Part shown: positions 25,675 to 54,586 of the stretch, in pieces
Position numbering within the stretch: position 1 is the first letter of the stretch
Layout of the letters: every line of letters begins with the position of its first letter
Assembly: GCA_051294375.1 (NCBI GenBank)
Contig: CM119265.1
Span: 3,446,710-3,510,709 of the forward strand
Reading direction: 5' to 3'
Length of the DNA: 64,000 nucleotides
DNA from: Paraspadella gotoi
Lineage: Eukaryota > Chaetognatha
Position numbers and translations under genes: made by a program
The notes under the pieces: generated by a model
Told to the model about the DNA's origin: nothing
The model's database searches: none
The model's input: the letters and a program-made list of their open reading frames with translations, nothing else

Positions 25675-25958
25675 CGCTTTTTTTTCGAAAGCGCTCTATT
25701 TCTATTCCTAATTCCTAAACTTAAAAGTTTAATCTAACGCTAATCTTTTTTATTCAAAATATTTAATCTAATCTCTAATCTAATCCCTAAATCTAATCCT
25801 TAACTGATCGCTAACCTAATCGTTATCCCTATCCTAATCTTTAAATCTAATCCTTAACAGATCGCTAACCTAATCGTTATCCCTATCCTAATCTTTAAAT
25901 CTAAACACAAACATAATTACGAATTTAAACTGAAATGGGGAGCTTTCGGAAAAGATGG
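25675..25958. mobile_element. MITE-like element, same family, with internal CTAATC-type repeats
   Basis: The left end is TTCGAAAGCGCTCTATTTCT and the right end, on the minus strand, is TTCCGAAAGCTCCCCATTTC. The interior is a degenerate CTAATCCTAAATC array and includes a tandem duplication of about 58 bases (25,796-25,909). Confidence 0.6.
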
Positions 25959-26034
25959 GCAGCGTTTTACAAGAAGAGACTGAGTAGAAAAATATATTTT
26001 TTATAGTATTCGGACATATTAATCGAAAAAAGAA

Positions 26035-36321
<10,287 letters not shown>

Positions 36322-36501
36322 GATTTGACTTCGTGACTCATTTTCACGTTTCACGTTTGGCTTTTTTTGCCATGTGAAAAGTTTAAGGAATGTAGGTTAT
36401 ATTTACTTCTTGCTCGAGTTTTGTTGAAAATTGTTCGTACTTACTTCGTATTTACTGTTTTGACTGTTGCAAATCTTTCTTAATTTAGTTTTTCGATTGC
36501 A

Positions 36502-36507
36502 AATAAA
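36502..36507 (+). promoter_or_regulatory. Polyadenylation signal AATAAA of the receptor phosphatase gene
   Basis: A canonical AATAAA lies 181 bases after the TGA, in AT-rich sequence with T-rich DNA downstream. It fits a short 3' UTR. Assignment rests on position only. Confidence 0.6.
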
Positions 36508-36825
36508 ACACAAATTTTACAAAAAATTAGCAGTGCCTGCTAAATCAATAGGGCTTTTTTTTCACTATGTATAAAAAATGTTTATTGTCAGAAAGGTCCG
36601 ATTTATTATTAATTAAACGTTCACGTACTTACGAAACAAACCAATGACTTGAAACGCTTATTCTCCCCCTTCTTCACAATGAGGAGCGACTTTCACCGTG
36701 AAAACCGTGAATGAAAATCTCTTTTTCTCCTCTTTTTTCTTTTTTGACCTCGAAGGAAAGAAATCAAGCGGAGGGAAAATCAGAGGCCGAGTCGATGGGA
36801 ACAATAGCGTCATCATCGTCGTTCG

Positions 36826-37120
36826 TCGTTCGTCGTCGTCGTCGTTCGTCGATTGTCATTGTCGTCGTCTTCGTTGTCTTTCTCTGTCCTCATTGTCGAT
36901 CGACATTGTTCATCGTCGTCGTCGTTCGTCGATTGTCATTGTCGTCGTCTTCGTTGTCTTTCTCTGTCCTCATTGTCGATCGACATTGTTCATCGTCGTC
37001 GTCGTTCGTCGATTGTCATTGTCGTCGTCTTCGTTGTCTTTCTCTGTCCTCATTGTCGATCGACATTGTTCATCGTCGTCGTCGTTCGTCGATTGTCGTT
37101 GTCGTCGTCTTCGTTGTCTT
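36826..37120. repeat. Exact 80-bp tandem repeat, three full copies plus a partial fourth
   Basis: The unit starting GTCGTTCGTCGATTGTCATT recurs at 36,841, 36,921, 37,001 and 37,081. The first three copies are identical; the fourth diverges after about 16 bases. Because 80 is not a multiple of three, the array makes overlapping open frames in all three plus-strand frames. These frames are not genes. Confidence 0.92.
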
Positions 37121-39000
<1,880 letters not shown>

Positions 39001-40879
39001 ATCGAGGGCCAAAGAGGGAGAGCGAGTGGCTTCCAAAGAGAAAAGAAAGACCTTGAGATTTTTCCTTCTTTTCTCTTTTCTCGTTCAGAATCTTTAATTT
39101 GGCGTTAAGTCAAAGGTCGCGGGATTGGGTGGGAATTGGGTGGGGATTGGGTGGGGATAGAATTGGGGATTTGATGGGGATAGGGAAAAGGACTGGGGAG
39201 GAAAGATTGTGTGGGAAGTGGATTAGAAATTGGGAATATCAATACTAAAAGGTATCAGTTTTGATGAGTAAATTTATTCCAACTACCCGGTCAATGGTCA
39301 TGCATGTTACATGCATAAAATATGTACGTACCTTCATTAATGTTAATTATTTAATTTCTTAATTCTTTTAAATTCACACATTCTCACACATAAAATTCGC
39401 TTTTAAGACGGAAATTTCTCCTCTGTTGTTGTAGTTCAGAATGTTAAAGTTGATTGATTGTTCACTAGTTTAGTTTTGTACGACGAAGCTCGTTGCTATA
39501 AATCTTCCGTTCTCCTCCGTGAAAATTCGCGTCCGGTGATGATCACGATGCGACGGCGCGTCTGACAGTTTACGTCACTCTTTGCGTTCGACTCAAGCTT
39601 CTACCTAGTCGACAACACTGAAGAGATTAACCTCTCATTCCCCTTTCGTCTTCTCACTCTAATCTTTGCAGGTCCCCCAGCCGTCTCTTCCTCTCTGGGT
39701 CCCTCTTTTTATCTATCATCGCCGTCTATCTCCGGCAAGCTCTTGTAACTCGGTCCCCCTGTCTCTTCTCTCTACCTCTCTCTCTCGTCCGCTCGCCTCT
39801 CATCTCATCTTCTCTCTCTCTCTCTCTCTCTCGTCTCTCCTCTCTGCTCTCTCTCTCCCCCTATCGTTGCCACTCAACACCCTCGTCCGTCCTCGTCTCC
39901 TTCAACGTTCCTTACCATATTTACTCACCCTCGACCGACCAAAAAATCTTTCGCCCTCACGAAAAAAAAAAGAAAAAAAAGAAAAAAGAAAAAAAAAGGG
40001 AAAGTTTTGACTTTGAATATGACGTCGATTTACGGTTCGATGAAGAAGAGGGGGCGGAGGGGGGGCGGAGAGGGGGGAATGGGGGAGGGGGAGTGGAGTA
40101 GGGGAGGAGGGAAGAGGGGAGGGGGAGAGGAGGAGGAGGGGAGGGGCGGCTAAGGAGAAGGAGGATTGGGGTGGAAAATTCTGGGGTTATGGTGGAAATT
40201 CGAATAAAAAAGGGAGAGGAAACCGTGTAGATCTCGTCACAATAGAAGGTGAGTCTCGGTAAGGAGAAATAGGAGGAAAAAGGAAAGGGAAACGAGAAAG
40301 AAGGAAAAAGGAAAAAGAAAAAGGAAGAAAGGAAAGAGAAAATATAAAAAGGAAAAAAGGAAAGAGAAAATAGAAAGAGGAAAAACGGAAAGAGAAAAGA
40401 GAAAAAGGAAATTGAAAAAAGAAAAAAGAAAGAGAAAGCGGAGCGCGTCTGCAAGGGATTTTGGTCGATGAGGAAACCTGGGATGAAGGCAACATTTTTG
40501 TGTGTGGAGGCCGGACATTCCTGTGTGACCGAAAGGGACCGACGTTTAAATAAATAGTCGAAAATTCAGTTACAATTTTTAGGCTCAATATTTCACCTTC
40601 AGACGCCGAAGTTTGGTTCGCGGGGAAAAAAAAGTTTCAGAATATTTAAAAAACAACAAAACAAACAAACAAGAAGAAGCCAACGAGGGAATCAGCTGCG
40701 CTAGAGTTTGATACTTTTTTCAAGCTTTTACTTTATTATAGTTTATTATAATATTTTAATAATAGTTTAATATAATATTAATCTCGTTACAACCGTATAC
40801 ATTTTTATTAGTAAAAAAACCAAGTTAGAGAAACCGGCGTTGAAAGTTGTAAGTTTTAGGTAAGTGAGCAAGTGTGGCA

Positions 40880-41115
40880 GCAAGACTTAAAGCTGCCTCA
40901 CTGCTGTCTGTCCTCAGCCTCGTCTCAATGGCTGACCAGGCTAAATCATCTCATTCCATCCTGGGTATCCCGGTTCTGGCTTAAATGTGACGGTGCCGGT
41001 ATAAACATGCCAGTGACAGGAGGCGGTCACTGAGGGTCCGCAGCCCCTACGCCAGTTGGTGAGATACCCCGCGCCCCGGGTATCACAGGCTATCCTCCCG
41101 TTGCCATACAAGCTT
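40880..41115 (+). repeat. Family S1 dispersed repeat
   Basis: TGACAGGAGGCGGTCACTGA, then ATACCCCGCGCCCCGGGTAT, matches the tail of the copy at 4.8-5.0 kb. Confidence 0.5.
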
Positions 41116-41149
41116 GATATTGAAAGACCTAAACAGTTTCCGTAAACTT

Positions 41150-41350
41150 CGGGGTGGAGGAAATCCGGGTGGCCTCGGTCCTTGGAGGTTCGGATCCCGT
41201 GTTAGGGGGCGAATCCTGCGTACCCCCTAACGGGTAATGATGAGTGTGGGGTGACCAAAGGAGTGTCACTAAAAGTCAAGGCGTGGCAGAATTTCTCGCT
41301 CCAACCAGGAAATGATTAATCACGGGCGGCCGTGCATTAACAGTGCACCC
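41150..41350 (+). repeat. Another tRNA-like repeat-derived stretch
   Basis: It contains a B-box-like GGTTCGGATCCC after CCGGGTGGCCTCGG, then a GC-rich tail TAGGGGGCGAATCC. Only one copy was recognised here. Confidence 0.3.
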
Positions 41351-41545
41351 TGGAATCTACACTGTAATAGATCAGAAGAGAAACACAATGATCAAGAACC
41401 ACGTAACCTATCAGTAACCCAACACCTCTCCTATAATCATTAATAACTCACGATTGCTGAAAGACATTGAAAAATAAATATCAATCAATGAATAATAAAT
41501 GAATAGATACGTGGTGAAATGTTTTATTTTTCAATGAATCAATAT

Positions 41546-41674
41546 TCAAATGAATAAAAGTCCGATGATGAATCTTGACGAAAGTTTTTTCCCGACACTC
41601 GTCCCGTCGTCTTCATCGTCGTCTTCATCGTCGGCCGCCTTCATCTCCAGGTTTTTTGTTGGGAACTCCGCCAT
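41546..41674 (-). CDS. Candidate first coding exon, acidic (weak)
   Basis: An ATG with a good context (ATTATGG) opens MAEFPTKNLEMKAADD followed by a run of Asp/Glu encoded by a GAC/GAT-rich stretch, then GTSVGKKLSSRF and a stop. It could be the start of a minus-strand gene with a GT donor in the acidic run (A|GTGTCG), but I found no second exon. The plus strand is also open. It could be chance coding over a trinucleotide repeat. Confidence 0.25.
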   Translation of the reverse strand: MAEFPTKNLEMKAADDEDDDEDDGTSVGKKLSSRFIIGLLFI

Positions 41675-41852
41675 AATCTGTCGGGTCGCCAGATCCGCCC
41701 TTGATCAACGAGAAAAAAATTATGTATGTATTGAATACTTCGTTTGTTAACAAAAAATTGAGAAAAAATTATTAAAAAAAAAAAAGTAAATGCCAGAAAT
41801 CTGCGCCTTTGGAGGTAAGGCTAAGAGATATAACAATTTTTCTTGCCTTCCA

Positions 41853-41853
41853 C

Positions 41854-41928
<75 letters not shown>

Positions 41929-41980
41929 ACTGTCTATCTATCTATCTATCTATCTAACTATCTATCTATCTATCTATCTA

Positions 41981-42015
<35 letters not shown>

Positions 42016-42172
42016 ATTAGTACACAATTTTTCTATTTTAATTGTTCATTTATTCAATGACTTTTTAATCTTGTTATTCTTAGATACATAACGCTTCTGT
42101 ACGTCTCTCTTACGATCCTGTGATTGTATATGTGTTTTATTGACAATATGAGTATAATAAATCAATTAAAAT

Positions 42173-42222
<50 letters not shown>

Positions 42223-42400
42223 GATCTCTCTTTTTTCTTTTCTTTGTTTTCTCTTTTTTCTTTTCTCTTTTTTCTCTTTTTTCTTTTCTTTGTTTTCTCT
42301 TTTTTCTTTTCTCTTTTTTCTCTTTTTTCTCTTTTTTCTTTTCTTTTTTTTATTTTCTCTCTTACTCTCTGTCTCTCTCTTCATAACTCCTTTCGCTATC
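41853..42400. repeat. (ATCT)n, (CT)n and TTTTTTCTTTTCTC-type tract
   Basis: (ATCT)n at 41,853-41,985, (CT)n at 42,177-42,230, and a pyrimidine-only tract to about 42,375 built of CTTTTTTCTTTTCT units. Confidence 0.85.
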
Positions 42401-42483
42401 CGTACTCTTTTCTTCAATTGACAATTTTACCGGTTGTAAGACATAAAACTCCAGATAGCCAACGCCGATTGCTAAAAACAAAA

Positions 42484-42714
42484 TGGCGACGATGACGATC
42501 ATTGCTTCTTTTTTTTTTCTATCTTCGTCCAGAATCCGTCAGAGGTCGTTTCAACTAACAGGTAAGGCGGTTTTGTGAAATTCATACAACCAATATGAAA
42601 GTTAAAAAGCTATCTTTTTCCCACAGTTAAAGTTGGGTTACGTCCTTCATCTCTTTAGGGATGGAAGTGGCAACAGTTTTGACCGAGTTGGATGAAACAC
42701 TCGGAAACTGGCTC
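42484..42714 (+). CDS. Candidate 5' exons of an unidentified gene (weak)
   Basis: ATG in context AAAATGG at 42,484 opens MATMTIIASFFFLSSSRIRQ, a signal- or presequence-like start, and reaches a GTAAGG donor after 42,560 in phase 1. A good acceptor (CTTCATCTCTTTAG) at about 42,657 then opens a phase-compatible exon GMEVATVLTELDETLGNWL, ending at GTGATC near 42,714. I could not connect it to further exons with confidence. The terminal exon at 44.35 kb is a possible partner. Confidence 0.35.
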
Positions 42715-42718
42715 GTGA

Positions 42719-42720
<2 letters not shown>

Positions 42721-42817
<97 letters not shown>

Positions 42818-43048
42818 ATTTCTTCTTGATAATCGTTTTACCATTAGATATGTATTCATGTTCCGTTATAATAATTATTATAAAGTCGTTGGTCGTTTAC
42901 TTACCTTTTTTAAACGCTTCTGACAGGTTTTTCTTGGGATTTAAATTTAAATAAATGTCTACAAAATTAAAAAAATGAGAAATATAATGAATTCTTCGTA
43001 ATTTGTACGAACTTTTTTTTTGGGAGATTTTTAAAGAATCGATTTAGT

Positions 43049-43110
<62 letters not shown>
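42721..43110. repeat. (CT)n and (GA)n arrays
   Basis: (CT)n at 42,721-42,817 and (GA)n at 43,052-43,110 on the same strand, so they are inverted relative to each other. Confidence 0.85.
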
Positions 43111-43111
<1 letters not shown>

Positions 43112-43140
43112 TTCGTCTTAGTTTCCGCTCTGTTGCCACG

Positions 43141-43288
43141 TTATTCGTCGTCTTGATTCCAAAAATAAAGCGGACAAAATTTTTCGTCGTTGTGTTTATC
43201 GCTTAACTCAGATATTTCGCCATCTTGATTGAAATAATCTCGGATCGTGTTTTGAAGATGTTTTGGGATTTTATGTTTTTCAGTCTCG

Positions 43289-43353
<65 letters not shown>

Positions 43354-43431
43354 CTCACATTTAGTCTCGTGTTTTTCGCTTATGGGTGTTTGAGCAGGTG
43401 ATTCGTATTTTTCGTCGAGTGTCACTTCTTT
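43141..43431 (-). CDS. Candidate C-terminal exon interrupted by an in-frame (CT)n run
   Basis: The minus-strand frame reads VTLDEKYESPAQTPISEKHE, then a Ser-Leu run made by (CT)n at 43,296-43,347, then ETEKHKIPKHLQNTIRDYFN and a complex acidic tail ending PLYFWNQDDE and TAA. Both sides look like real protein and are in the same frame. A GTGAGA donor before the repeat and an AG after it exist, but splicing there breaks the phase. I do not recognise it. Confidence 0.35.
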
Positions 43432-44348
43432 CGCTGTGTGTCTTTATCATTGCTCCATCATAGCTTTGTCATCTCTCTATTGTCGCTCTGTCATCTCTTT
43501 GATAGCTAAGAAATCTCTCTTTCTTCCTTATGTCTCTAATTTTTATGTTCGCGTCTTGACTTCGATTAGCGAAATTCTCATCACAGTTTTCTCATAATGA
43601 AATTAACTCTGATCTCAGTTACCACTCAGAGTATCTTTCAAATACTTCATATCCAATTTAGCGTCATAGTAAAAAATAGTAAGGATATCTGAGTATTATA
43701 GTTACTATTTTATCCCTTCAAAATTCTACTGCTTCTTTCCATTTTCTCATTTGCCTTAAGATGAGCAAAAGCAGCTCAAACTCATAGAGAGTTTATTACC
43801 TTCCAAATATTTTCTCCTTTTCTTCTATTTATTTCATTCACCGAGCAACAAAAACAACAGGCAACCTCGGTCAAAACTTGAGCCTTTTGACTGTTATTGT
43901 TATTAACAATAATTAAGAATATTAAGAATATTAAGAATATTAATCTTGTTGAAGAATAAAATCCTCTGAAACTTGTTGCGTCCACACGTGGTGAGCCCCG
44001 TGAAAAACAAATCAAAATAAAAACACACACACACAAAAAAAAAAGCATAAAAATATATCGCAACTCATTTTTTTTTTCGATGTCCCGGATATCGTAATAA
44101 CTAATAAGTATATAATAGGCTAAAATTTTAAAATAACAATTTTTAAATTTTAATAACGGATCTTTCTAGAATCCAGCCGCATGTTGAAACCAAGACCAGG
44201 ATAAGATTCGCGCTTGTTGCTGCAATTATACTATGTGCTAGAAAAACTAGATAAGTGTCGAGATCTAAACAATGGCAATTTATATATTGCTTGACACAGT
44301 GAACGAAGAAGCGGTTATTTAGTGGATATTTCAAACGATTTGTCTAAT

Positions 44349-44468
44349 AAGTTTCATTTGTTCTCGATTCTACTCGAACGAGCCCAACAGGACGGCACCA
44401 ATGTTTTTGATTATTCCTTCGGCCTTGATGCTTGTCGTTGGATGATGGAGCAGGCTAAGAAAGTCTAA
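44349..44468 (+). CDS. Candidate terminal exon (weak to moderate)
   Basis: After an acceptor-like TCTAATAAG the frame reads FHLFSILLERAQQDGTNVFD, then YSFGLDACRWMMEQAKKV and a TAA at 44,466-44,468. The composition is complex and protein-like, unlike neighbouring repeats. I do not recognise the family. It may be the last exon of the gene starting near 42,484. Confidence 0.4.
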   Translation, partial: KFHLFSILLERAQQDGTNVFDYSFGLDACRWMMEQAKKV

Positions 44469-44591
44469 AATCAAATATTTATCTATTTATTGCGCGTTTA
44501 TTAATATAATTCAATTTACTTTATAATTCTGTCTGGTATGTGAACCTTTTGGTGAATATTTTTTTAAGATTCTTAAGTTTTATCAAAACTT

Positions 44592-44650
<59 letters not shown>

Positions 44651-45837
44651 TACCCTTTTTTGTGTAGACCCAAGGTCCGGAAACGTATCCCGGGTGCACT
44701 CAGTACCGGTTAAATCTATGTAAAAAGGAACCATGTAGAACTTTTATTAACTTGCACTAACTTTATTTAAACTCGACAGAAAAAAAAAACTCATATTTTA
44801 TCCACAATTTTTTCATGTTTTTTATTCATGAAGCGAAAATCGTTTCGTTTATGACACAAAGAGAAATACAATTCAAGTTTTTGCTCTTCATTCGTTTTTT
44901 ATTAAATCTTTTTTTTTCACAAAGACACACGAACTACGGATTTATATTTGTTTTGGGGAAAATGAAATGAAAACTGAAAAAACAAAATGAAGACGTGAAG
45001 TAATTACTTCTCATGAAGAGAAACCAGTCATAAGCGAGAGGCTACAGCGGAATATGGTTGTCGCTATTGACTAATTTGCTTATGCCCTACGTCTAAGATT
45101 TTAAAACCGCATTACGCTGTATTATTTTTAAAACTGTTATCGGATGAAAGAATTTTGTAACGAAGCAAAATGAAAAGGATAATTATAATGACAATAGTAT
45201 CAATACAACGGAGAAATATTCCTGTCTAAAAAACAGTTAAGTAAAATGACTCTTTTTTTGGTAATATATATTTTTCTAATGTGTTTTGATGATTCGCTCC
45301 AAAGAGGAAGGGACGAAAAAAGGGAAAGAGAGAGATTTTTATCATGGATTAAGAAAATCTTTTGAGGGACCCTACTATGAAAGTCTATGATAATGTACAC
45401 GTGTTTACAGTATTCGTTCTTGTTCTCCCTCCTCTTACATCGCGTAAAAGAAGATAAAGTTTCATTGCATCTGAAAAAAAAGGTAAGTTTAGGTTGATAG
45501 GTGGGTAGAGGTAGGTTTGACAATGAAGAGGTTTAATTAAGGTCTTGGGGCACTGGGTCAGCTTGTGGGGAATTTAGCGGGAAAGAGAAAACCAGACTTT
45601 CTATTTTAACTATAGATGGGTCTGCAGATATTTGCAGATATCTGCAGATATTTATACATTTCCGTCCATGATATGTCTTTTTAATGATATAAGTCATTAT
45701 CATCAATCATAAGCAATAGTATATCATCGGTAAACTAGGTTGATACAGTTAAGACTTCATCCTTCTGAACCTTTCTAATGATTCGATACAGTAAAACCAT
45801 CTCTTCGCCATCGATACAGCGAAAACCGTGATTCCAT
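44469..45837. other. AT-rich stretch downstream of the GFI1-like gene
   Basis: It contains a poly(T) run of about 47 bases at 44,600-44,647. Read on the minus strand this is poly(A), which could mark a retroposon end. No exon seen. The 3' UTR of the GFI1-like gene should fall in the right-hand part. Confidence 0.5.
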
Positions 45838-51153
<5,316 letters not shown>

Positions 51154-51189
51154 CTGAGAACGGAACAGAAAGAAATCTTGAATTAATAT

Positions 51190-51258
51190 GAATGAATGAA
51201 TGAATGAATGAATGAATGAATGAATGAATGAATGAATGAATGAATGAATGAATGAATA
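51190..51258. repeat. (GAAT)n array
   Basis: About 68 bases of perfect GAAT repeats, 35 bases upstream of the acceptor of the GFI1-like exon at 51,153. Confidence 0.9.
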
Positions 51259-51522
51259 TGGAATTAACATTAAAATAGTAAATAAATAAGCTTCGGCCAG
51301 TGCCTAAACTTTAAGATAAAATACTCAAAAGGGTTTGTTCCCAATTGTGACCATTTAAACAAGCAATACCAATTATACTTTCTATCGTATATTAACCTCG
51401 TCTTCTGTGTTTTAAACCAACTAGAAATCTTCATCAGTAGCGATCAATCTAACGTCAAACTGACAATGGAAACTTTCCGTCGACAAATCGTCGATATAAA
51501 CAAATTAAAAAAAAACAAACTA

Positions 51523-51822
51523 NNNNNNNNNNNNNNNNNNNNNNNNNNNNNNNNNNNNNNNNNNNNNNNNNNNNNNNNNNNNNNNNNNNNNNNNNNNNNN
51601 NNNNNNNNNNNNNNNNNNNNNNNNNNNNNNNNNNNNNNNNNNNNNNNNNNNNNNNNNNNNNNNNNNNNNNNNNNNNNNNNNNNNNNNNNNNNNNNNNNNN
51701 NNNNNNNNNNNNNNNNNNNNNNNNNNNNNNNNNNNNNNNNNNNNNNNNNNNNNNNNNNNNNNNNNNNNNNNNNNNNNNNNNNNNNNNNNNNNNNNNNNNN
51801 NNNNNNNNNNNNNNNNNNNNNN
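51523..51822. other. Assembly gap, 300 N
   Basis: Undetermined bases. This is one possible place for the missing SNAG-coding 5' exon of the GFI1-like gene. Confidence 0.95.
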
Positions 51823-51894
51823 CGTCGGGGCCGAAATCGAGTTAAACTCTGCGCAAATCGAGTTACTCTCGCTTTTATTTGGATTCTGCTGTCG

Positions 51895-53060
51895 ACGCGT
51901 TCCTCCCTTTTCCTTTTTACTTTCCTTTCTTTTTTCCTCCCTTTTCCTTTTTACTTTCCTTTCTTTTTTCCTCCCTTTTCCTTTTTACTTTCCTTTCTTT
52001 TTTCCTCCCTTTCCTTTTTGCTTTTCTTTTTACTTTCCTTTCTTTTTTTCTCCCTTTCCTTTTTCCTTTTTTTTTTTACTTTCTTTTTTTTCCTCCCCTT
52101 TTCTTTTCACTTTCTTTTCTTTTTTCCTCCATTTTCCTTTTTATTTTACTTTCTTCATTTTTTCTTTTCCTTTTAACTTTCTCTTTTTCTTCTCTTTTTC
52201 CTCTTTTTCTTCTCTCTTCTTGTTTTTATCTTTGTATATCCTTTTTCCTTTCTTATGTATATTTCTTTTCCCTTCCTTTTTTCTTTATACTTTCTTTGTA
52301 AAATTATTTTTCATCTTTCAAATTCGTGTCTTCAATTTACTTTTCACTCCACTTCTTGCTTTTTTGTTGTGCGCCACTTTCGCCAAATATGACTATTCAA
52401 AATTTTTTTATTTTTTTTTATTTAAACAGATGAAAGCTTCTTTATTTTATAAATTTCTGATATTGTAAAATTTGTTTGGTTTTGTTCTCCACCTCCCCTC
52501 TCTCTCCTCTTCTTGCTTGTCCTCAAAATCTCTACACGGTTCCTCCCGACGACTGGATTTTTTCCAACGACGACGACGACGACGACGACGACGACCGAGA
52601 CGGCGACGTGTCAGCTAAATTATTCAGAGCGACAATAACAACCTTTCGGGTTTTTTTCCGCAAAACCGTTTGCCCTTTTTGGAAACCAAAGGGCGAAGAG
52701 GGGAGGAAAGGGATGGGAGGAAAGAAAATAGAGAAGAGGAAAGAAAAAATGAAAGAAGGAAAGAGAAGGATGAAAAAAGATCAAGGAAAGGAAAGAGAGA
52801 AAAAGAAAGACAAAAAAAGAGAGAACAGAGAGAAAAGAAAGGAAAGGAGTAAAGGAAGGAAAGAGAGGGGCGAAAAAGAATGGGAAGGAAAGGAAAGGGA
52901 AGGGAGGAAAGGAAAGAGGGAGGAAAGAAAGGAAAGGAGTAAAGGAAAGAAAGGGAGGGGAGAAAAAGAATGGGAAGGAAAGGAAAGGGAAGGGAGGAAA
53001 GGAAAGAGAGGAAAGAAAGGAAAGGAAGAAAAAGAAGGAAAGGAAAAGAGTTCGGATTTT
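51895..53060. repeat. Polypyrimidine then polypurine tracts
   Basis: The plus strand is nearly pure pyrimidine at 51,895-52,215 (units like CCTCCCTTTTCCTTTTTACT), then nearly pure purine at 52,690-53,050. The long frames inside are low-complexity. Confidence 0.85.
52519..52630 (+). CDS. Candidate acidic exon (weak)
   Basis: The frame reads QNLYTVPPDDWIFSN followed by nine Asp from (GAC)n and RDGDVSAKLFRA. The flanking complex residues look protein-like, but no splice partners were found. Confidence 0.2.
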
Positions 53061-53581
53061 GACCGAGAAACAGGATGTGACGCCGACTCGTCAAAAGTCG
53101 CGAGAGGGCGGATTTTTTGTTGTTGTTGTTGTTGTTGTCCCAAGTTTGTTTTTAGCTCAATCTATAATTTACTAAATCGGCGAATCCCTCCAAAGCCAAC
53201 TCAATTTTTCATGCTGTTTCGTTCGACTAATGGGTTGTATTCCGTGTCGTCGTCGTTTTCGTCGTCATCGTCGTCGTTATCGTCGTCGTTTTCGTCGTCA
53301 TCGTCGTCGTTTTCGTCGTCATCGTTATCGTTTTCTCATCTTCTTCGTTTTGTATCTTTACCAAATTGTTGTCGTCACTATTTTATTTAAATACTTTCAA
53401 TTTCATACATCTATCTTTCTTTCCTTCATCTTTCTTTTTTTTCCTATTTCTTCCTCCTCCTCTTCTTTCTTTTCCTTCTTCCCTTTTTTTCTCTCTCTTC
53501 CTCTTTCCCTTTTCGCTCAAATTCCCCCAAGATTTTTGTGGATTTAGTTCCGCCTCCTTTCAACGTCTCGACCCTTGATCT

Positions 53582-53586
53582 TCGTT

Positions 53587-53622
<36 letters not shown>

Positions 53623-53887
53623 CTGTCGACTCTTCGACTCGCCTGTCATGACTGCTTTGTTTCGCAAGAGAGCGAACACATCAAAAACGACGATGATGAA
53701 GGCGACGACGACAAAGATGACGAAAAGTACGACGACAATGACGACGACGATGAAGACGGGAAAAAGACAAAAAAAGAAAAGAAAGGAAAGGAATTTGAAA
53801 CTAAGAAAAAGAAAAGATTAAAAGTAAAAAACTCAAATTCATCAGAAAAATATCATACGCATTCTAAGGTTTATCCTGCTGTCCTCT

Positions 53888-53919
<32 letters not shown>
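53582..53919 (+). CDS. Candidate charged exon running into a gap (weak)
   Basis: After a (GTC)n run the frame reads CHDCFVSQESEHIKNDDDEG, then alternating Asp-rich and Lys-rich blocks and NSNSSEKYHTHSKVYPAVLY before entering (CT)n and the 667-base gap. It resembles nucleolar or chromatin-type low-complexity protein but could be chance over repeats. Confidence 0.25.
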
Positions 53920-54586
53920 NNNNNNNNNNNNNNNNNNNNNNNNNNNNNNNNNNNNNNNNNNNNNNNNNNNNNNNNNNNNNNNNNNNNNNNNNNNNNNNNN
54001 NNNNNNNNNNNNNNNNNNNNNNNNNNNNNNNNNNNNNNNNNNNNNNNNNNNNNNNNNNNNNNNNNNNNNNNNNNNNNNNNNNNNNNNNNNNNNNNNNNNN
54101 NNNNNNNNNNNNNNNNNNNNNNNNNNNNNNNNNNNNNNNNNNNNNNNNNNNNNNNNNNNNNNNNNNNNNNNNNNNNNNNNNNNNNNNNNNNNNNNNNNNN
54201 NNNNNNNNNNNNNNNNNNNNNNNNNNNNNNNNNNNNNNNNNNNNNNNNNNNNNNNNNNNNNNNNNNNNNNNNNNNNNNNNNNNNNNNNNNNNNNNNNNNN
54301 NNNNNNNNNNNNNNNNNNNNNNNNNNNNNNNNNNNNNNNNNNNNNNNNNNNNNNNNNNNNNNNNNNNNNNNNNNNNNNNNNNNNNNNNNNNNNNNNNNNN
54401 NNNNNNNNNNNNNNNNNNNNNNNNNNNNNNNNNNNNNNNNNNNNNNNNNNNNNNNNNNNNNNNNNNNNNNNNNNNNNNNNNNNNNNNNNNNNNNNNNNNN
54501 NNNNNNNNNNNNNNNNNNNNNNNNNNNNNNNNNNNNNNNNNNNNNNNNNNNNNNNNNNNNNNNNNNNNNNNNNNNNNNNNNNNNNN
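53920..54586. other. Assembly gap, 667 N
   Basis: It follows a (CT)n array directly, a common cause of assembly failure. Confidence 0.95.

Larger units (their letters stand above)
22366..26034. other. Intergenic region upstream of the receptor phosphatase gene
   Basis: No supported exon. It holds the S3 repeat, four (GA)n arrays (23,995-24,087; 24,271-24,337; 24,489-24,555; 24,631-24,676), the partial S4 copy and the MITE at 25.7 kb. The promoter of the receptor gene should lie in the last few hundred bases, but no core element is clear. Confidence 0.6.

Noticed and set aside
39560-39575. CRE-like site TTTACGTCACTC as a promoter
   Set aside because: A single short match with no adjacent gene start; expected by chance in this length.
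39666-40010. Ser/Pro/Leu-rich open frame near 39.7 kb
   Set aside because: Composed of CT-rich low complexity with no splice partner or complex segment.
52476-53390. A 304-codon open frame
   Set aside because: Most of it is Lys/Glu/Arg/Gly from a polypurine tract and Ser from GTC repeats. Only a short acidic part near 52.55 kb was kept as a weak candidate.
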